DNA of 64,000 nucleotides from the NCBI RefSeq assembly GCF_030695085.1, contig NZ_JAUYTS010000056.1, forward strand, positions 62,001-126,000, written 5' to 3'. The DNA comes from Falsiroseomonas sp. GTDB lineage: Bacteria > Pseudomonadota > Alphaproteobacteria > Acetobacterales > Acetobacteraceae. The notes beneath the pieces are model-generated. The model saw only the letters and a program-made list of their open reading frames with translations, did no database searches and had not been told where the DNA came from. The first letter of the stretch is position 1; every line of letters begins with the position of its first letter. Below, one piece after another: positions 24,564 to 33,216 of the stretch. The position numbers and the translations under genes were made by a program.

Positions 24564-24896
24564 ATGCCCAACCACAGCAACGGCCCGAAGCCCATCAGCG
24601 ACCATGAGCGCGGCGTGATGGATACCTTCCCGGCCAGCGATCCGCTCTCCGACACCGCGACGCAGGGCCCGCGCGCCGTGCCGGCGGGGGAGGATCATCC
24701 CTCCAAGCATGTTCCCGATGCGGTCACCGTCTCGCGCCACTTCAAGGACCATGAAACCGCCAAGCTGGCGCTGGAGGCGCTGGTTCGCAGCGTGCCGCTG
24801 GATCGCAGCGCGACGGAGCTGACCGGCGCCGAACTGCGCCTCAGCGTGCCGCGCGACGATGCGAAGCGCATCGAGGCCATGCTGCAATCGGTCTGA
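24564..24896 (+). CDS. small hypothetical protein with DTFPASDP motif
   Basis: 110 residues with a strong AGGGGAG ribosome-binding site. The N-terminal part has HERGVMDTFPASDPLSDT, a motif seen in short uncharacterised proteobacterial proteins. The C-terminal part has an alternating hydrophobic and charged helix-strand pattern (ETAKLALEALVRSVPLDRS, ELRLSVPRDDAKRIEAML). There is no signal peptide and no cysteine. The function is unknown; I infer only that it is expressed and cytoplasmic. Confidence 0.7.
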   Translation: MPNHSNGPKPISDHERGVMDTFPASDPLSDTATQGPRAVPAGEDHPSKHVPDAVTVSRHFKDHETAKLALEALVRSVPLDRSATELTGAELRLSVPRDDAKRIEAMLQSV

Positions 24897-24914
24897 ACGC
24901 GGGCCTCGCCGGCC

Positions 24915-25736
24915 TCACGCCATGAAGCGGGCGTCGCGCTGCGTCGCCAATTCCTGGTAGGCGGCCCGCACCGCGACCGGGCCATGCAGGCGTTCCAGCC
25001 GGCGGACGGTGAAATGACCTTCCGCGATGCCGCGGAAATGCTCCAGGAAGGCGAGGTTCACCGCCGCCCCCGCCGCCGCGCCGATCACCGGCGCGGCCTG
25101 GGCCGAGAGCTTCAGCGCCACCGGCCCGCCGAAGCGCGCGGCGATGCTGCCGAGGAAACCCGGCAGCATCACGCCCGCCAGGCCCTTGCCCACCGCGCCC
25201 TTCAACGCCTCCGCCAGTGCCAGGCGCACGGCGAAATAGCCGGATTCAGCCGCATCATCCCGCTGGTCCCGGCCGCCGAGGGCGAAGACCTTCAGGCATT
25301 CGGCGGCGATCAACGGATCGCCCAGCTGCTCCCCATTCGCTTCCGCCACGGCGGCGATCTGGCGCAGCAGCAGGGTGGTGGAGACCGGCAATTCCACCAG
25401 CGTGCCCGGCAGCCCGAAGGCCCCGCCTGCCGCACCGGCCGCCGCGGCCAGGCCGCGATGGAACCAGGCGGCGGGCAGCGGCGTGGGGTTGGCCGAGGGC
25501 TGCGCCCGCAGCGCCGCCTGCATGGCGCTCGACAGGGCGCGCTTCACCGCACCATCCAGCAACACCTGCGCCCCGGCCGGCAGCCGGTTCTTCAGCGCCT
25601 CGATCGGCATGCCGATGGTGGCGGAGAAGCGGGCGGCGAGGGAGACATCCTCCAGCTGCGCCACGGCGCGCGCCAGCTCGGCGCGGATTTCGGGCGGCAG
25701 GGTATCGGGGGGCGGGGGGGCGAGCGTGATGGACAT
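24915..25736 (-). CDS. EcsC-family protein
   Basis: 273 residues, largely hydrophobic and Ala/Gly-rich, with the EcsC-family pattern: GAAGGAFGLPGTLVELPVSTTLLLRQIAAVA and a later AAPVIGAAAGAAVNLAFLEHF (each quoted in part). EcsC takes its name from a Bacillus locus tied to an ABC transporter and secretion, but the family's biochemical role is unknown. It stands alone on the minus strand downstream of the toxin-antitoxin pair, 17 bp after the toxin stop, and may be read through from it. Confidence 0.78.
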   Translation of the reverse strand: MSITLAPPPPDTLPPEIRAELARAVAQLEDVSLAARFSATIGMPIEALKNRLPAGAQVLLDGAVKRALSSAMQAALRAQPSANPTPLPAAWFHRGLAAAAGAAGGAFGLPGTLVELPVSTTLLLRQIAAVAEANGEQLGDPLIAAECLKVFALGGRDQRDDAAESGYFAVRLALAEALKGAVGKGLAGVMLPGFLGSIAARFGGPVALKLSAQAAPVIGAAAGAAVNLAFLEHFRGIAEGHFTVRRLERLHGPVAVRAAYQELATQRDARFMA

Positions 25737-25753
25737 GGGGCGGATATGGGGTG

Positions 25754-26146
25754 TCAGCGGCGCGTTTCGGTATGGGCACGTAGCCAGATTGCGAAATCAC
25801 CCTCGGACATGTCATCGGCGGCGAGTTCCAGCACCGCCACTGTGACCATCGGCGGGGGGGCGCTCAGATCCAGTCCATTGGCCATCAGGTACACACCGGC
25901 CGCCGCCAGCGCCGCGCGCTTGTTGCCATCCACGAAGGGATGATTGCGGACAATGCCATGTGCATAGGCCGCGGCGAGCACGCACAGATCATGCTCCGCT
26001 TCATAGGCGAAGCGGTTGCGCGGCCGGGCCAGGGCGCTGTCCAGCAACCCTTCATCCCGCAGCCCATCCGCTCCACCAAATTGTCGCAGCCCCTCCCGGT
26101 GCAGGTAGAGCAGCGCCGGCTTGTCCAGCCAGCGCGGCTCGGTCAC
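25754..26146 (-). CDS. doc: Doc-type (Fic/DOC family) death-on-curing toxin
   Basis: 130 residues with the complete Fic/DOC catalytic signature HPFVDGNKRAAL in the middle and the N-terminal ALYLHREGLRQFGG block typical of Doc. Doc kinases phosphorylate elongation factor Tu and stop translation. The gene's ATG overlaps the antitoxin stop by 4 bp (ATGA), the usual toxin-antitoxin layout with antitoxin first. All catalytic residues are present, so the toxin should be active unless neutralised. Confidence 0.9.
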   Translation of the reverse strand: MTEPRWLDKPALLYLHREGLRQFGGADGLRDEGLLDSALARPRNRFAYEAEHDLCVLAAAYAHGIVRNHPFVDGNKRAALAAAGVYLMANGLDLSAPPPMVTVAVLELAADDMSEGDFAIWLRAHTETRR

Positions 26147-26367
26147 TTCGCCAGAGCCGCGAAGGTCTCGCGGTATCTCCGCATCAACTCGCGGCCGAGT
26201 TCGAGCTGTGCCTCGGTTTCCCGTGGCATGGTGGTCAGCAGCAGACCGTCGCCGCTCTCCACCACCTGCACCGTATCGCCCTCCGCCAGGTTCATCCGCG
26301 CCAGGATGTCCTTCGGCAGGACCAGGCCAACCGAGTTGCCAACGGCGCGCAGCTTCAGGGTGGCCAT
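26143..26367 (-). CDS. AbrB/MazE-family antitoxin
   Basis: 74-residue protein. A swapped-hairpin AbrB DNA-binding domain (LRAVGNSVGLVLPKDILARMNLAEGDTV, quoted in part) occupies about residues 5-45, and a charged C-terminal tail (REELMRRYRETFAAL-like) would bind the toxin. It has a strong GGAGGG ribosome-binding site 6 nt from the ATG. It is paired with the downstream Doc toxin; Doc partners are often Phd, but AbrB-type partners are also known. Autoregulation is suggested by palindromes just upstream. Confidence 0.88.
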   Translation of the reverse strand: MATLKLRAVGNSVGLVLPKDILARMNLAEGDTVQVVESGDGLLLTTMPRETEAQLELGRELMRRYRETFAALAK

Positions 26368-26376
26368 GTCGAACCC

Positions 26377-26399
26377 TCCGTTAATACGGAAGTTATAAC
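26377..26399 (-). promoter_or_regulatory. toxin-antitoxin promoter/operator region
   Basis: Two dyads lie 10-32 nt upstream of the antitoxin ATG: TCCGT-TAAT-ACGGA (26377-26390) and the perfect octamer GTTATAAC (26392-26399). They overlap the ribosome-binding region and a locally AT-rich stretch with -10-like hexamers. AbrB-type antitoxins repress their own promoter through such sites, so this is the likely operator. Confidence 0.5.
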
Positions 26400-26430
26400 A
26401 GGCCGTCCCGCCCCGTGTCCACTTCCGTGG

Positions 26431-27747
26431 CTACAGGATGAACTTCGACAGATCCGCATTCCCCGCCAGCGGTGCCACCCGGGTCCGCACGAGGTCCGCA
26501 TCCACCGAAATGCTCTCGCCGCCCCGGTCCGAGGCGGTGAAGGAGATCTCGTCCAGCAGCCGCTCCATCACCGTCGCCAGCCGCCTTGCGCCGATGTTCT
26601 CAACGGTTGCGTTGATCTCGGCGGCGAGGTCCGCGATCGCATCCGTCGCGCCCTCGGTGATGTCGAGCGTGACACCCTCCGTTCCCAGCAGCGCGATGTA
26701 TTGCTTGACCAGCGAGTGCTCCGGCTCCGTCAGGATGCGGCGGAAATCCTCGCGCGTCAGCGCGGAGAGCTCGACGCGGATCGGCAGGCGGCCCTGCAAT
26801 TCGGGCAGCAGGTCACTCGGCTTGGCCTGGTGGAAGGCGCCGGAGGTGATGAACAGGATGTGGTCGGTCTTCACCGGCCCATGCTTGGTGGTGACGGTGG
26901 TGCCCTCGATCAGCGGCAGCAGGTCCCGCTGAACACCTTCCCGGGACACATCGCCGCCGCGCACGCCGCCTTCGCCGGTGCGGGCGCAGACCTTGTCGAT
27001 CTCATCGATGAAGACGATGCCGTTGTTCTCGGCGTTGGAGATCGCCTCCCGGTTCAGCGCCTCCTGGTCCAGCAGCTTGTCGGCCTCGTCCTTGGTGAGA
27101 TGCTGGCGTGCCTCGGCCACCTGCATCTTGCGGGGCTTGGTGCGGCCGCCGAACATCTTGCCGAGCATTTCCTGCATGTTGCCCATCTGCGGCGGCATGC
27201 CGGGCATGTCCATCATGCCGATGGGGTTGGATTGCTCGGCCACCTGCACCTCGATCTCCCGCGTCTCCAGGCTGCCTTCGCGCAGCATGCGGCGGAATTT
27301 CTGGCGGGTTTCGCCGGCGGCACCTTCGCCGACCAGCGCGGTGACCAGCCGTTCCTCGGCGTTCAATTCCGCCTTGGCCTGGACTGCCTTGCGGGATTGG
27401 TCGCGGGTCTGGGTGATGCTGACCTCGATCAGGTCGCGAATGATGCTTTCCACGTCACGGCCGACATAGCCGACCTCGGTGAACTTCGTGGCCTCCACCT
27501 TCAGGAAGGGGGCATTGGCCAGGCGGGCCAGGCGGCGGGCGATTTCCGTCTTGCCGCAGCCGGTCGGGCCGATCATCAGGATGTTCTTCGGCACCACTTC
27601 CTCCCGCAGCCCGGGGGCGAGCTGCTGGCGCCGCCAGCGATTGCGCAGCGCGATGGCCACGGCGCGCTTGGCGTCGTTCTGGCCGACGATGTGGCGGTCC
27701 AGCTCCGAGACGATTTCCCGGGGGGACAGGTTGACCGTTTCCGTCAC
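26431..27747 (-). CDS. hslU: ATP-dependent protease ATPase subunit HslU
   Basis: 438-residue AAA+ unfoldase. N-terminal [16 protein letters not shown], Walker [10 protein letters not shown] at about 63-71, an intermediate domain at about 110-240, Walker [11 protein letters not shown] and a C-terminal EISFTASD with the pore-opening tail KFIL. It feeds unfolded proteins to HslV. The GTG start overlaps the hslV stop (GTGA). Length and domain order are normal. Confidence 0.96.
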   Translation of the reverse strand: MTETVNLSPREIVSELDRHIVGQNDAKRAVAIALRNRWRRQQLAPGLREEVVPKNILMIGPTGCGKTEIARRLARLANAPFLKVEATKFTEVGYVGRDVESIIRDLIEVSITQTRDQSRKAVQAKAELNAEERLVTALVGEGAAGETRQKFRRMLREGSLETREIEVQVAEQSNPIGMMDMPGMPPQMGNMQEMLGKMFGGRTKPRKMQVAEARQHLTKDEADKLLDQEALNREAISNAENNGIVFIDEIDKVCARTGEGGVRGGDVSREGVQRDLLPLIEGTTVTTKHGPVKTDHILFITSGAFHQAKPSDLLPELQGRLPIRVELSALTREDFRRILTEPEHSLVKQYIALLGTEGVTLDITEGATDAIADLAAEINATVENIGARRLATVMERLLDEISFTASDRGGESISVDADLVRTRVAPLAGNADLSKFIL

Positions 27748-28325
27748 GATTCAATCATTTCAAGAACGATGTTGCCATTGGTGTAGACGCAGATGCCGGC
27801 CGCGATGGCCATGGACCGCCGCGCGATCTCCTCGGCGGACAGGCCATCCACCGGCAGCAGGGCGCGGGCCGAGGCCAGCGCGTAATTGCCGCCGGAGCCG
27901 ATGCCGATGACCGCATCCTCCGGTTCCAGCACATCGCCCTGGCCGGTCAGCAGCAGGCTGCGCTTGCCATCGGCCACTGCCAGCAGCGCCTCCAGCCGCC
28001 GCAGGTAGCGATCCGTGCGCCAATCCTTGGCAAGCTCGACGCAGGCGCGTTCGAGCTGGTCCGGGAAGCGCTCCAGCTTGGCTTCCAGGCGCTCCAGCAA
28101 GGTGAAGGCATCTGCCGTCGCGCCGGCGAAACCGGCCAGGACCTTGCCCTGGGCGATGCGGCGGACCTTGCGGGCATTGCCCTTGACGACGGTCTGGCCA
28201 AGCGAGACCTGGCCATCGCCGGCCATGGCGACTCGTCCGTCCTTGCGGACGCAGAGGATGGTGGTGCCGTGCCAGCCCAGCGGGTCGTGGCCGGAGGAAG
28301 GTGGTGCTTGTGTCGCGTGCATCAC
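27744..28325 (-). CDS. hslV: ATP-dependent protease proteolytic subunit HslV
   Basis: 193 residues. The catalytic N-terminal threonine is exposed after a propeptide of about 20 residues (HG then TTILCVRK), and [10 protein letters not shown] and [14 protein letters not shown] are family blocks. HslV forms the two hexameric rings of the bacterial proteasome-like protease. It overlaps hslU and is divergent from hisB, a conserved alphaproteobacterial arrangement. The first two codons are both ATG, so the start may be one codon later. Confidence 0.95.
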   Translation of the reverse strand: MMHATQAPPSSGHDPLGWHGTTILCVRKDGRVAMAGDGQVSLGQTVVKGNARKVRRIAQGKVLAGFAGATADAFTLLERLEAKLERFPDQLERACVELAKDWRTDRYLRRLEALLAVADGKRSLLLTGQGDVLEPEDAVIGIGSGGNYALASARALLPVDGLSAEEIARRSMAIAAGICVYTNGNIVLEMIES

Positions 28326-28422
28326 GCCCAGATGGCGCGGGCCGGGGCTTGCGGCAAGCGGGGGCCGATCGGCGCCCGCCGAAGCCGTGGACCCCGCGCG
28401 CCCTATCGGCTAGTGCAGCGCC

Positions 28423-29019
28423 ATGACGCGCCAAGCCACCATCGCCCGCGCCACTTCGGAAACGAATATCCGCCTGACGCTGGACCTGGATGGCCGCGGC
28501 AGCGCCGAGATCGCGACCGGAGTCGGCTTCTTCGACCACATGCTGACCGCGCTGGCCCGCCACGGCCTGCTGGACCTGACGGTGGCGGCCAAGGGCGACC
28601 TGCATATCGATGACCACCACACGGTGGAGGATGTGGGCATCGTGCTCGGCCAGGCGCTGCGCCAGGCGCTGGGCGACAAGCGCGGCATCCGCCGCTACGG
28701 CCAATGCCTGCTGCCGATGGACGAAGCCCTGGCCGAGGCCGCGATCGATATTTCGGGCCGGCCCTTCCTCGCCTGGTCCGTTCCCTTCCAGCGCCCGAAG
28801 ATCGGCACCTTCGACACCGAACTGGTCGAGGAATTTTTCCGGGCATTCGCCTTCAATGCAGGCATCACCCTGCATGTGACGTTGAAAGCCGGCAGCAACG
28901 CGCACCATGTCGCAGAGGCCTGCTTCAAGGCCGTGGCGCGCGCGCTGCGTATGGCGGTGGAGATGGACCCCCGCACCGCCGGGGAGATCCCCTCCACCAA
29001 GGGTTCGCTGGAGGGCTGA
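28423..29019 (+). CDS. hisB: imidazoleglycerol-phosphate dehydratase
   Basis: 198-residue Mn-dependent dehydratase with the two pseudo-repeat metal motifs: [24 protein letters not shown] (first) and the second [13 protein letters not shown]. It dehydrates imidazole glycerol phosphate in histidine synthesis. Monofunctional length (no phosphatase domain), as usual in alphaproteobacteria. First gene of a his operon divergent from hslVU. Confidence 0.96.
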   Translation: MTRQATIARATSETNIRLTLDLDGRGSAEIATGVGFFDHMLTALARHGLLDLTVAAKGDLHIDDHHTVEDVGIVLGQALRQALGDKRGIRRYGQCLLPMDEALAEAAIDISGRPFLAWSVPFQRPKIGTFDTELVEEFFRAFAFNAGITLHVTLKAGSNAHHVAEACFKAVARALRMAVEMDPRTAGEIPSTKGSLEG

Positions 29020-29020
29020 G

Positions 29021-29419
29021 ATGAAGCTCTACACCGTGCACGCCGAAGCCCCCCCGCCGCCGGGCCCGGAGGGCTGGCCGGAGCCGAAGGCGCGCCCGCC
29101 CGTTCTGGTGCGCGAAGGCTTCTCACTCGCGGCCGCGATCTTCGGCCCCTTCTGGTTCGCCTGGAATCGCCTGTGGTGGGAAGCGCTCGGCTTCCTTGTG
29201 CTGACCGTCGCCGCCGGCTGGTTGCTGCCGGAGGCGCTGGCCACAATCGCCGTGCCCGCCCTGCATGTGCTGGCCGGCTTCGAGGCGCGGGACCGGCTGC
29301 GCGCCCGCCTCGCGCGCCGTGGCCAGCCCCTGGCCGGCGTTGTCGCCGCGCCTGATTTGGAGATCGCCTGGTTCCGCCTGATGCAGCAGCGGCCGGATCT
29401 GGTGCGGGCGGCGCCATGA
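29021..29419 (+). CDS. DUF2628 domain membrane protein
   Basis: 132 residues. A Pro-rich N-terminal stretch is followed by VLVREGFSLAAAIFGPFWFAWNRLWW (quoted in part), the aromatic signature of DUF2628, and one or two membrane helices. Function unknown. It starts 1 base after the hisB stop and precedes hisH; DUF2628 genes are found at this position in many alphaproteobacterial his operons, as I recall. Translational coupling with hisB is likely. Confidence 0.8.
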   Translation: MKLYTVHAEAPPPPGPEGWPEPKARPPVLVREGFSLAAAIFGPFWFAWNRLWWEALGFLVLTVAAGWLLPEALATIAVPALHVLAGFEARDRLRARLARRGQPLAGVVAAPDLEIAWFRLMQQRPDLVRAAP

Positions 29420-29429
29420 AGGTCGGGCC

Positions 29430-30095
29430 ATGAGGATCGCCATCATCGACCCCGGCTCGGGCAACCTCGCCTCCGTGCTGCGCGCGCTGGAGCGGGTGGT
29501 GGCCGAATCCGGCCGGCCGGCGCAGGTCGCCGTCACCACGGATGCGGCGGAGCTTCGCGCGGCCGATCGCATCGTGCTGCCCGGCCAGGGCGCCTTCGCC
29601 GCCTGCCGCCGGGGCCTGGATGCGCTGCCCGGCATGGTGGATGCGCTGGAGGATGCGGTCCTGCGGCGGAAGAAGCCCTTCCTCGGCATCTGCGTCGGCA
29701 TGCAGCTGATGGCCGAACGCGGCCTGGAACACGGCAACACTCCCGGCCTCGGCTGGATCGCCGGGGAGATTGCGCCGATCGACCCGCGCTTGCCGGATGG
29801 CGCGGCGCTGCCGCTGCCGCAGATGGGCTGGAACGGGCTGGATCTGGCGCAGCCCTCGCACCCGCTGCTGGCCGGCATCAGCCCCGGTAGCCACGCCTAT
29901 TTCGTGCATTCCTACGCATTGGCGGGCGGCGATCCGGCGCAGCTTCTGGCCAGCACCGACTATGGTGGGCCGGTCGCGGCCATCGTCGGGCGGGACAATC
30001 TGGCCGGCACGCAGTTCCATGTGGAGAAAAGCAGCCTGGTCGGCCTGCGCATCCTGGCCAATTTCCTGAACTGGGCGCCGGAGGCTGCGGCATGA
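29430..30095 (+). CDS. hisH: imidazole glycerol phosphate synthase, glutamine amidotransferase subunit
   Basis: 221-residue class I glutamine amidotransferase. Oxyanion strand PGQGAFA, nucleophile cysteine in FLGICVGMQLM, and the catalytic His-Glu pair in QFHVEKSS near the C-terminus. It hydrolyses glutamine and delivers ammonia to HisF. It overlaps the following GNAT gene by 4 bp. Confidence 0.96.
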   Translation: MRIAIIDPGSGNLASVLRALERVVAESGRPAQVAVTTDAAELRAADRIVLPGQGAFAACRRGLDALPGMVDALEDAVLRRKKPFLGICVGMQLMAERGLEHGNTPGLGWIAGEIAPIDPRLPDGAALPLPQMGWNGLDLAQPSHPLLAGISPGSHAYFVHSYALAGGDPAQLLASTDYGGPVAAIVGRDNLAGTQFHVEKSSLVGLRILANFLNWAPEAAA

Positions 30096-30673
30096 GCACG
30101 CTGCGCGTCGGCAAGCCGGAGATGGCGGTGGAGGTGGCGACCGCGCTGACCCCGCATGATCTGGCCGATCTGTGCGAGGCCACTAACGCCGCCATCATCG
30201 AGGGTGGCGGCTTCGGCTGGGTCAGCAGCCAGGACCGTGCCGCGCTGGCGCGGCATTTCCGCGGCGTGCTGCTGGTGCCGGACCGCACCCTGTTCATCGC
30301 CCGCCTCGACGGCACCGTGGTCGGCAGCGCGCAGCTGGTCCGCCCGCCGCGCAACAACGAGGCGCAGGCCTTCGCCGCCCAGCTCACCCACGCCTACATC
30401 GCCCCCTATGCGCGCGGCTTCGGCCTGGCGCGCATGCTGGTGGACCGCGTCGAGGAACAGGCCGCCGCCACCGGGCTGCGCGTGCTGAACCTGGACGTGC
30501 GGGAGACGCAGGAAAGCGCGATCGCGCTGTTCGAGGCGCTGGGCTACACGCGCTGGGGCACCCACCCCGCCTATGCGCGGGTGGATGGCCGCACCGTCGC
30601 CGGGCATTTCTACCACAAGCTGCTGGAGCCCGGCCGCGGCCGGTCCACGGACAGCCTGATCGGCGCCAGATAG
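30092..30673 (+). CDS. GNAT-family N-acetyltransferase inside the his operon
   Basis: 193 residues with the GNAT core: VGSAQLVRPPRNNEAQAFAAQLTHAYIAPYARGFGLARMLVDRVEE (quoted in part; R/G-x-G-x-A binding turn at YARGFGLARML) and the C-terminal ALFEALGYTRWGTHPAY. The protein or metabolite it acetylates is unknown. Its ATG overlaps the hisH stop by 4 bp, so it is translated from the his transcript between hisH and hisA. That position could link it to histidine or stress physiology, but this is inference. Confidence 0.82.
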   Translation: MSTLRVGKPEMAVEVATALTPHDLADLCEATNAAIIEGGGFGWVSSQDRAALARHFRGVLLVPDRTLFIARLDGTVVGSAQLVRPPRNNEAQAFAAQLTHAYIAPYARGFGLARMLVDRVEEQAAATGLRVLNLDVRETQESAIALFEALGYTRWGTHPAYARVDGRTVAGHFYHKLLEPGRGRSTDSLIGAR

Positions 30674-30682
30674 GGACCACCC

Positions 30683-31408
30683 ATGGGACTGACCTTGTAC
30701 CCGGCCATCGATTTGAAGGCCGGCCAGGTGGTGCGGCTGAAGCGCGGCGACATGGCGCAGGCCACCATCTACAATGCGGACCCGGCCGCTCAGGCGGCGG
30801 ATTTCGCCCGCGCCGGCTTCGCCTGGGTGCATGTGGTGGACCTCGACGGCGCCTTCGCCGGCAAGCCGGCCAATGCGGCGGCCGTCACCGCCATCATCGC
30901 CGCGGTGCCGGGGCTTTCGGTGCAGTTGGGCGGCGGCATCCGGGACATGGCGACGGCGGAGGCCTGGCTCGCGGCCGGCGTCACCCGCATCATCCTCGGC
31001 TCGGCCGCGGTGAAGGACCCGGATTTCGCCCGCGCCGCCTGCCGCGCCTTTCCCGGCCGCGTCGCACTCGGCATCGATGCGCGGGATGGCTTCGTCGCGA
31101 CGGAAGGCTGGGCCGAGACCAGTGGCACCACGGCGACCGACCTCGCCACCAGCTTCGCCGATAGCGGCGCCTGCGCCATCATCTACACGGACATCGCGCG
31201 GGACGGCATGCTGACCGGCGTGAATGTGACGGCCACGGCGGCGCTGGCGCGTGCCGTGCCGATCCCGGTCATCGCCTCGGGCGGCGTGGCCTCGACCGAT
31301 GACATCGTGGCGCTGAAGGCGGATGGCGTGGTGGCAGGCGCCATCCTGGGCCGCGCGCTGTATGACGGCCGCGTGGACCCGGCGGCGGCGCTGAAGCTGG
31401 CGGCGTAG
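30683..31408 (+). CDS. hisA: phosphoribosylformimino-5-aminoimidazole carboxamide ribotide isomerase
   Basis: 241-residue TIM barrel with the catalytic Asp in [14 protein letters not shown], the VQLGGGIRD phosphate-binding motif of the first half and the second-half catalytic region [12 protein letters not shown]. It is the isomerase between HisI and HisHF. Length normal. Confidence 0.96.
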   Translation: MGLTLYPAIDLKAGQVVRLKRGDMAQATIYNADPAAQAADFARAGFAWVHVVDLDGAFAGKPANAAAVTAIIAAVPGLSVQLGGGIRDMATAEAWLAAGVTRIILGSAAVKDPDFARAACRAFPGRVALGIDARDGFVATEGWAETSGTTATDLATSFADSGACAIIYTDIARDGMLTGVNVTATAALARAVPIPVIASGGVASTDDIVALKADGVVAGAILGRALYDGRVDPAAALKLAA

Positions 31409-31410
31409 TC

Positions 31411-31623
31411 TTGCTGGTCACGGTGCTGGAGCTGGCCTGGGCGGCCTGCGCCGTGGTTGCCGCCTGGCTCGGTATCCGGCTCGGCCTGCGCCTGCTGCGG
31501 CGGCAGGCGCCCTGGACGGGCGATGCGGCGCTGCTGCGGAACCGCGACGTGCAGGGCCTGATCGGCTTCGGATTGGCGGCCTGGCTGCTGGCCGAAGCAT
31601 TGCGCCGCATCAACATGGCTTGA
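31411..31623 (+). CDS. small two-helix membrane protein in the his operon
   Basis: 70 residues, TTG start 2 bases after the hisA stop. Two hydrophobic helices (about 3-26 and 48-65) flank a charged loop ([23 protein letters not shown], quoted in part). Nothing recognised. The tight spacing and absence of an alternative frame make it a plausible real gene, but the TTG start and short length leave doubt. Confidence 0.5.
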   Translation: MLVTVLELAWAACAVVAAWLGIRLGLRLLRRQAPWTGDAALLRNRDVQGLIGFGLAAWLLAEALRRINMA

Positions 31624-31735
31624 CCGCAACGCCCGCCCGCCGCAATCAGCGCCCTCGCGCCGTGCACCCTGCCGGGCCGGTGCGGCAAGCGACATGTCGG
31701 GATTTTGTCCCCCGTCCCCCTCCGGAGTTGTGCCG

Positions 31736-32506
31736 GTGCTGGCCCTGCGTGTGATCCCCTGCCTGGACGTGAAGGATGGCCGCGTCGTCAAGGGCGTGAA
31801 TTTCCTCGAACTGCGCGATGCCGGGGACCCGGTGGAGCAGGCGCGGATCTATGACCGGGAGGGCGCGGACGAGGTCACCTTCCTCGATATCGGCGCCTCG
31901 CATGAGGGGCGGGACACCATCCTCGATGTCGTCTCCCGCACCGCGGCGCAGGTCTTCATTCCGCTGACCGTGGGCGGCGGCGTCCGCAGCGTGGAGGATA
32001 TGCGCCGCCTGCTGCTGGCGGGCGCCGACAAGATTTCCATCAACTCCTCCGCCGTCGCGGACCCGGCGCTGGTGACGCGTGGCGCCGAGGCTTTTGGCAG
32101 CCAGGCGATCGTCGTCGCGGTGGATGCGCGCGGCGACGGCAAGGGGGGGTGGGAGGTCTTCACCCATGGCGGCCGCCGCGGCACCGGCATCGACGCCGTG
32201 CAATGGTGCCAACAGGCCGAAGCGCGCGGCGCGGGGGAAATCCTGCTGACCTCGATGGACCGCGACGGCACCCGCGCGGGCTTCGACCTGGCGCTGCTGC
32301 GCGCGGTGCGGTCGGCCATCCGGCTGCCCATCGTCGCCTCCGGCGGGGTGGGGGAGGCGCAGCATTTCGTCGATGGCGCGGAGGCCGGGGCAACCGGCCT
32401 GCTGGCAGCCAGTGTTTTCCACTACGGCCAGATGCGGATCGGCGAGGCGAAGGCGGCACTGGCAGCCGCCGGCCTGCCCGTGCGCCCGCTGGCGGAGTCC
32501 GTCTGA
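31736..32506 (+). CDS. hisF: imidazole glycerol phosphate synthase, cyclase subunit
   Basis: 256-residue TIM-barrel cyclase: [17 protein letters not shown] with the catalytic Asp at the N-terminus, [12 protein letters not shown] and the second-half [13 protein letters not shown] with the other catalytic Asp. It closes the imidazole ring using ammonia from HisH. The start GTG has GGAG 8 nt upstream; an ATG 42 bp further upstream gives a Pro-rich extension without family support. Confidence 0.95.
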   Translation: MLALRVIPCLDVKDGRVVKGVNFLELRDAGDPVEQARIYDREGADEVTFLDIGASHEGRDTILDVVSRTAAQVFIPLTVGGGVRSVEDMRRLLLAGADKISINSSAVADPALVTRGAEAFGSQAIVVAVDARGDGKGGWEVFTHGGRRGTGIDAVQWCQQAEARGAGEILLTSMDRDGTRAGFDLALLRAVRSAIRLPIVASGGVGEAQHFVDGAEAGATGLLAASVFHYGQMRIGEAKAALAAAGLPVRPLAESV

Positions 32507-33198
32507 TGGCCAAGACCGTGAAGCAACCAGCGCTGCCCGCACCGAAGGGTGCGAAGAAACCCGCATCGAAGGGTGCCAAGAAACCCGCGCCGAAGGGGGC
32601 CAAGAAGCCCGCCGCGAAGGCCGCCAAGCTGAAGGATGCGGAGGCGAAGCCGGCGAAGCTGAAAGCCGCGAAGGCCAAGCCGGCCGCCAAGCCGAAGGCG
32701 GAGAAGGCGCGGCGCAAATCCGCGCGGCTCGTCGCCAGCCTGCCGCTGCCCGGCTCCATCCCCGCGCCGCAGATGCTGGCCCGGCCGCGCGCCCTGGCCG
32801 CTGGCGCCGGCGCGCTGGCGCCCTTCAGCGTGGCGGGCGCCGAGGCCGGCATCCTCGATACGCTGTGGCGGACGGTGGAAGCGCGCCGCGCCGCCGGCGA
32901 TGTCGCCATTTCCCACTCCGCCCGGCTGCTGGCGCGCGGCACCGCCAAGGTGGCGCAGAAGCTGGGGGAGGAGGCGGTGGAATGCGTCATCGAGGCGACG
33001 CTGGGCAACCGCGCCGCCACCGTGCTGGAAAGCGCCGACCTGCTGTATCACCTGATCGTCGTCTGGGTGGATGCGGGCATCGCTCCGGACGATGTCTGGG
33101 CCGAGCTCGCCCGCCGCCAGGGCATTTCCGGCATCGCGGAGAAGGCATCGCGGCCGAAGGCGCTGGTCCGCGCGGCGAACACCACCAAGCTGCCCTGA
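32506..33198 (+). CDS. hisE: phosphoribosyl-ATP diphosphatase with lysine-rich histone-like N-terminal extension
   Basis: 230 residues. The C-terminal 110 or so (from about 116) are a normal HisE/MazG-fold enzyme with [16 protein letters not shown] and [11 protein letters not shown] metal residues, hydrolysing phosphoribosyl-ATP to phosphoribosyl-AMP. The first 74 residues are a Lys/Ala/Pro tail with 23 lysines, built from three GAKKPAxK repeats and more AKP-type units, resembling histone H1 tails. Usual HisE proteins are 95-110 residues without it. The ATG overlaps the hisF stop (TGATG), so no good start lies inside the domain. The tail may bind nucleic acid; this is inference. Confidence 0.92.
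   Translation: MAKTVKQPALPAPKGAKKPASKGAKKPAPKGAKKPAAKAAKLKDAEAKPAKLKAAKAKPAAKPKAEKARRKSARLVASLPLPGSIPAPQMLARPRALAAGAGALAPFSVAGAEAGILDTLWRTVEARRAAGDVAISHSARLLARGTAKVAQKLGEEAVECVIEATLGNRAATVLESADLLYHLIVVWVDAGIAPDDVWAELARRQGISGIAEKASRPKALVRAANTTKLP
32548..32619 (+). repeat. three 24-bp tandem repeats encoding GAKKPAxK in hisE
   Basis: Three consecutive 24-bp units each encode GAKKPA(S/P/A)K. Synonymous differences among the units show they are not a very recent duplication. Confidence 0.8.
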
Positions 33199-33216
33199 AC
33201 CTACCGCCCCAGGAAT

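Noticed and set aside
32548-32619. CRISPR-like or mobile repeat
   Set aside because: The 24-bp units are in-frame coding repeats for GAKKPAxK without spacers.
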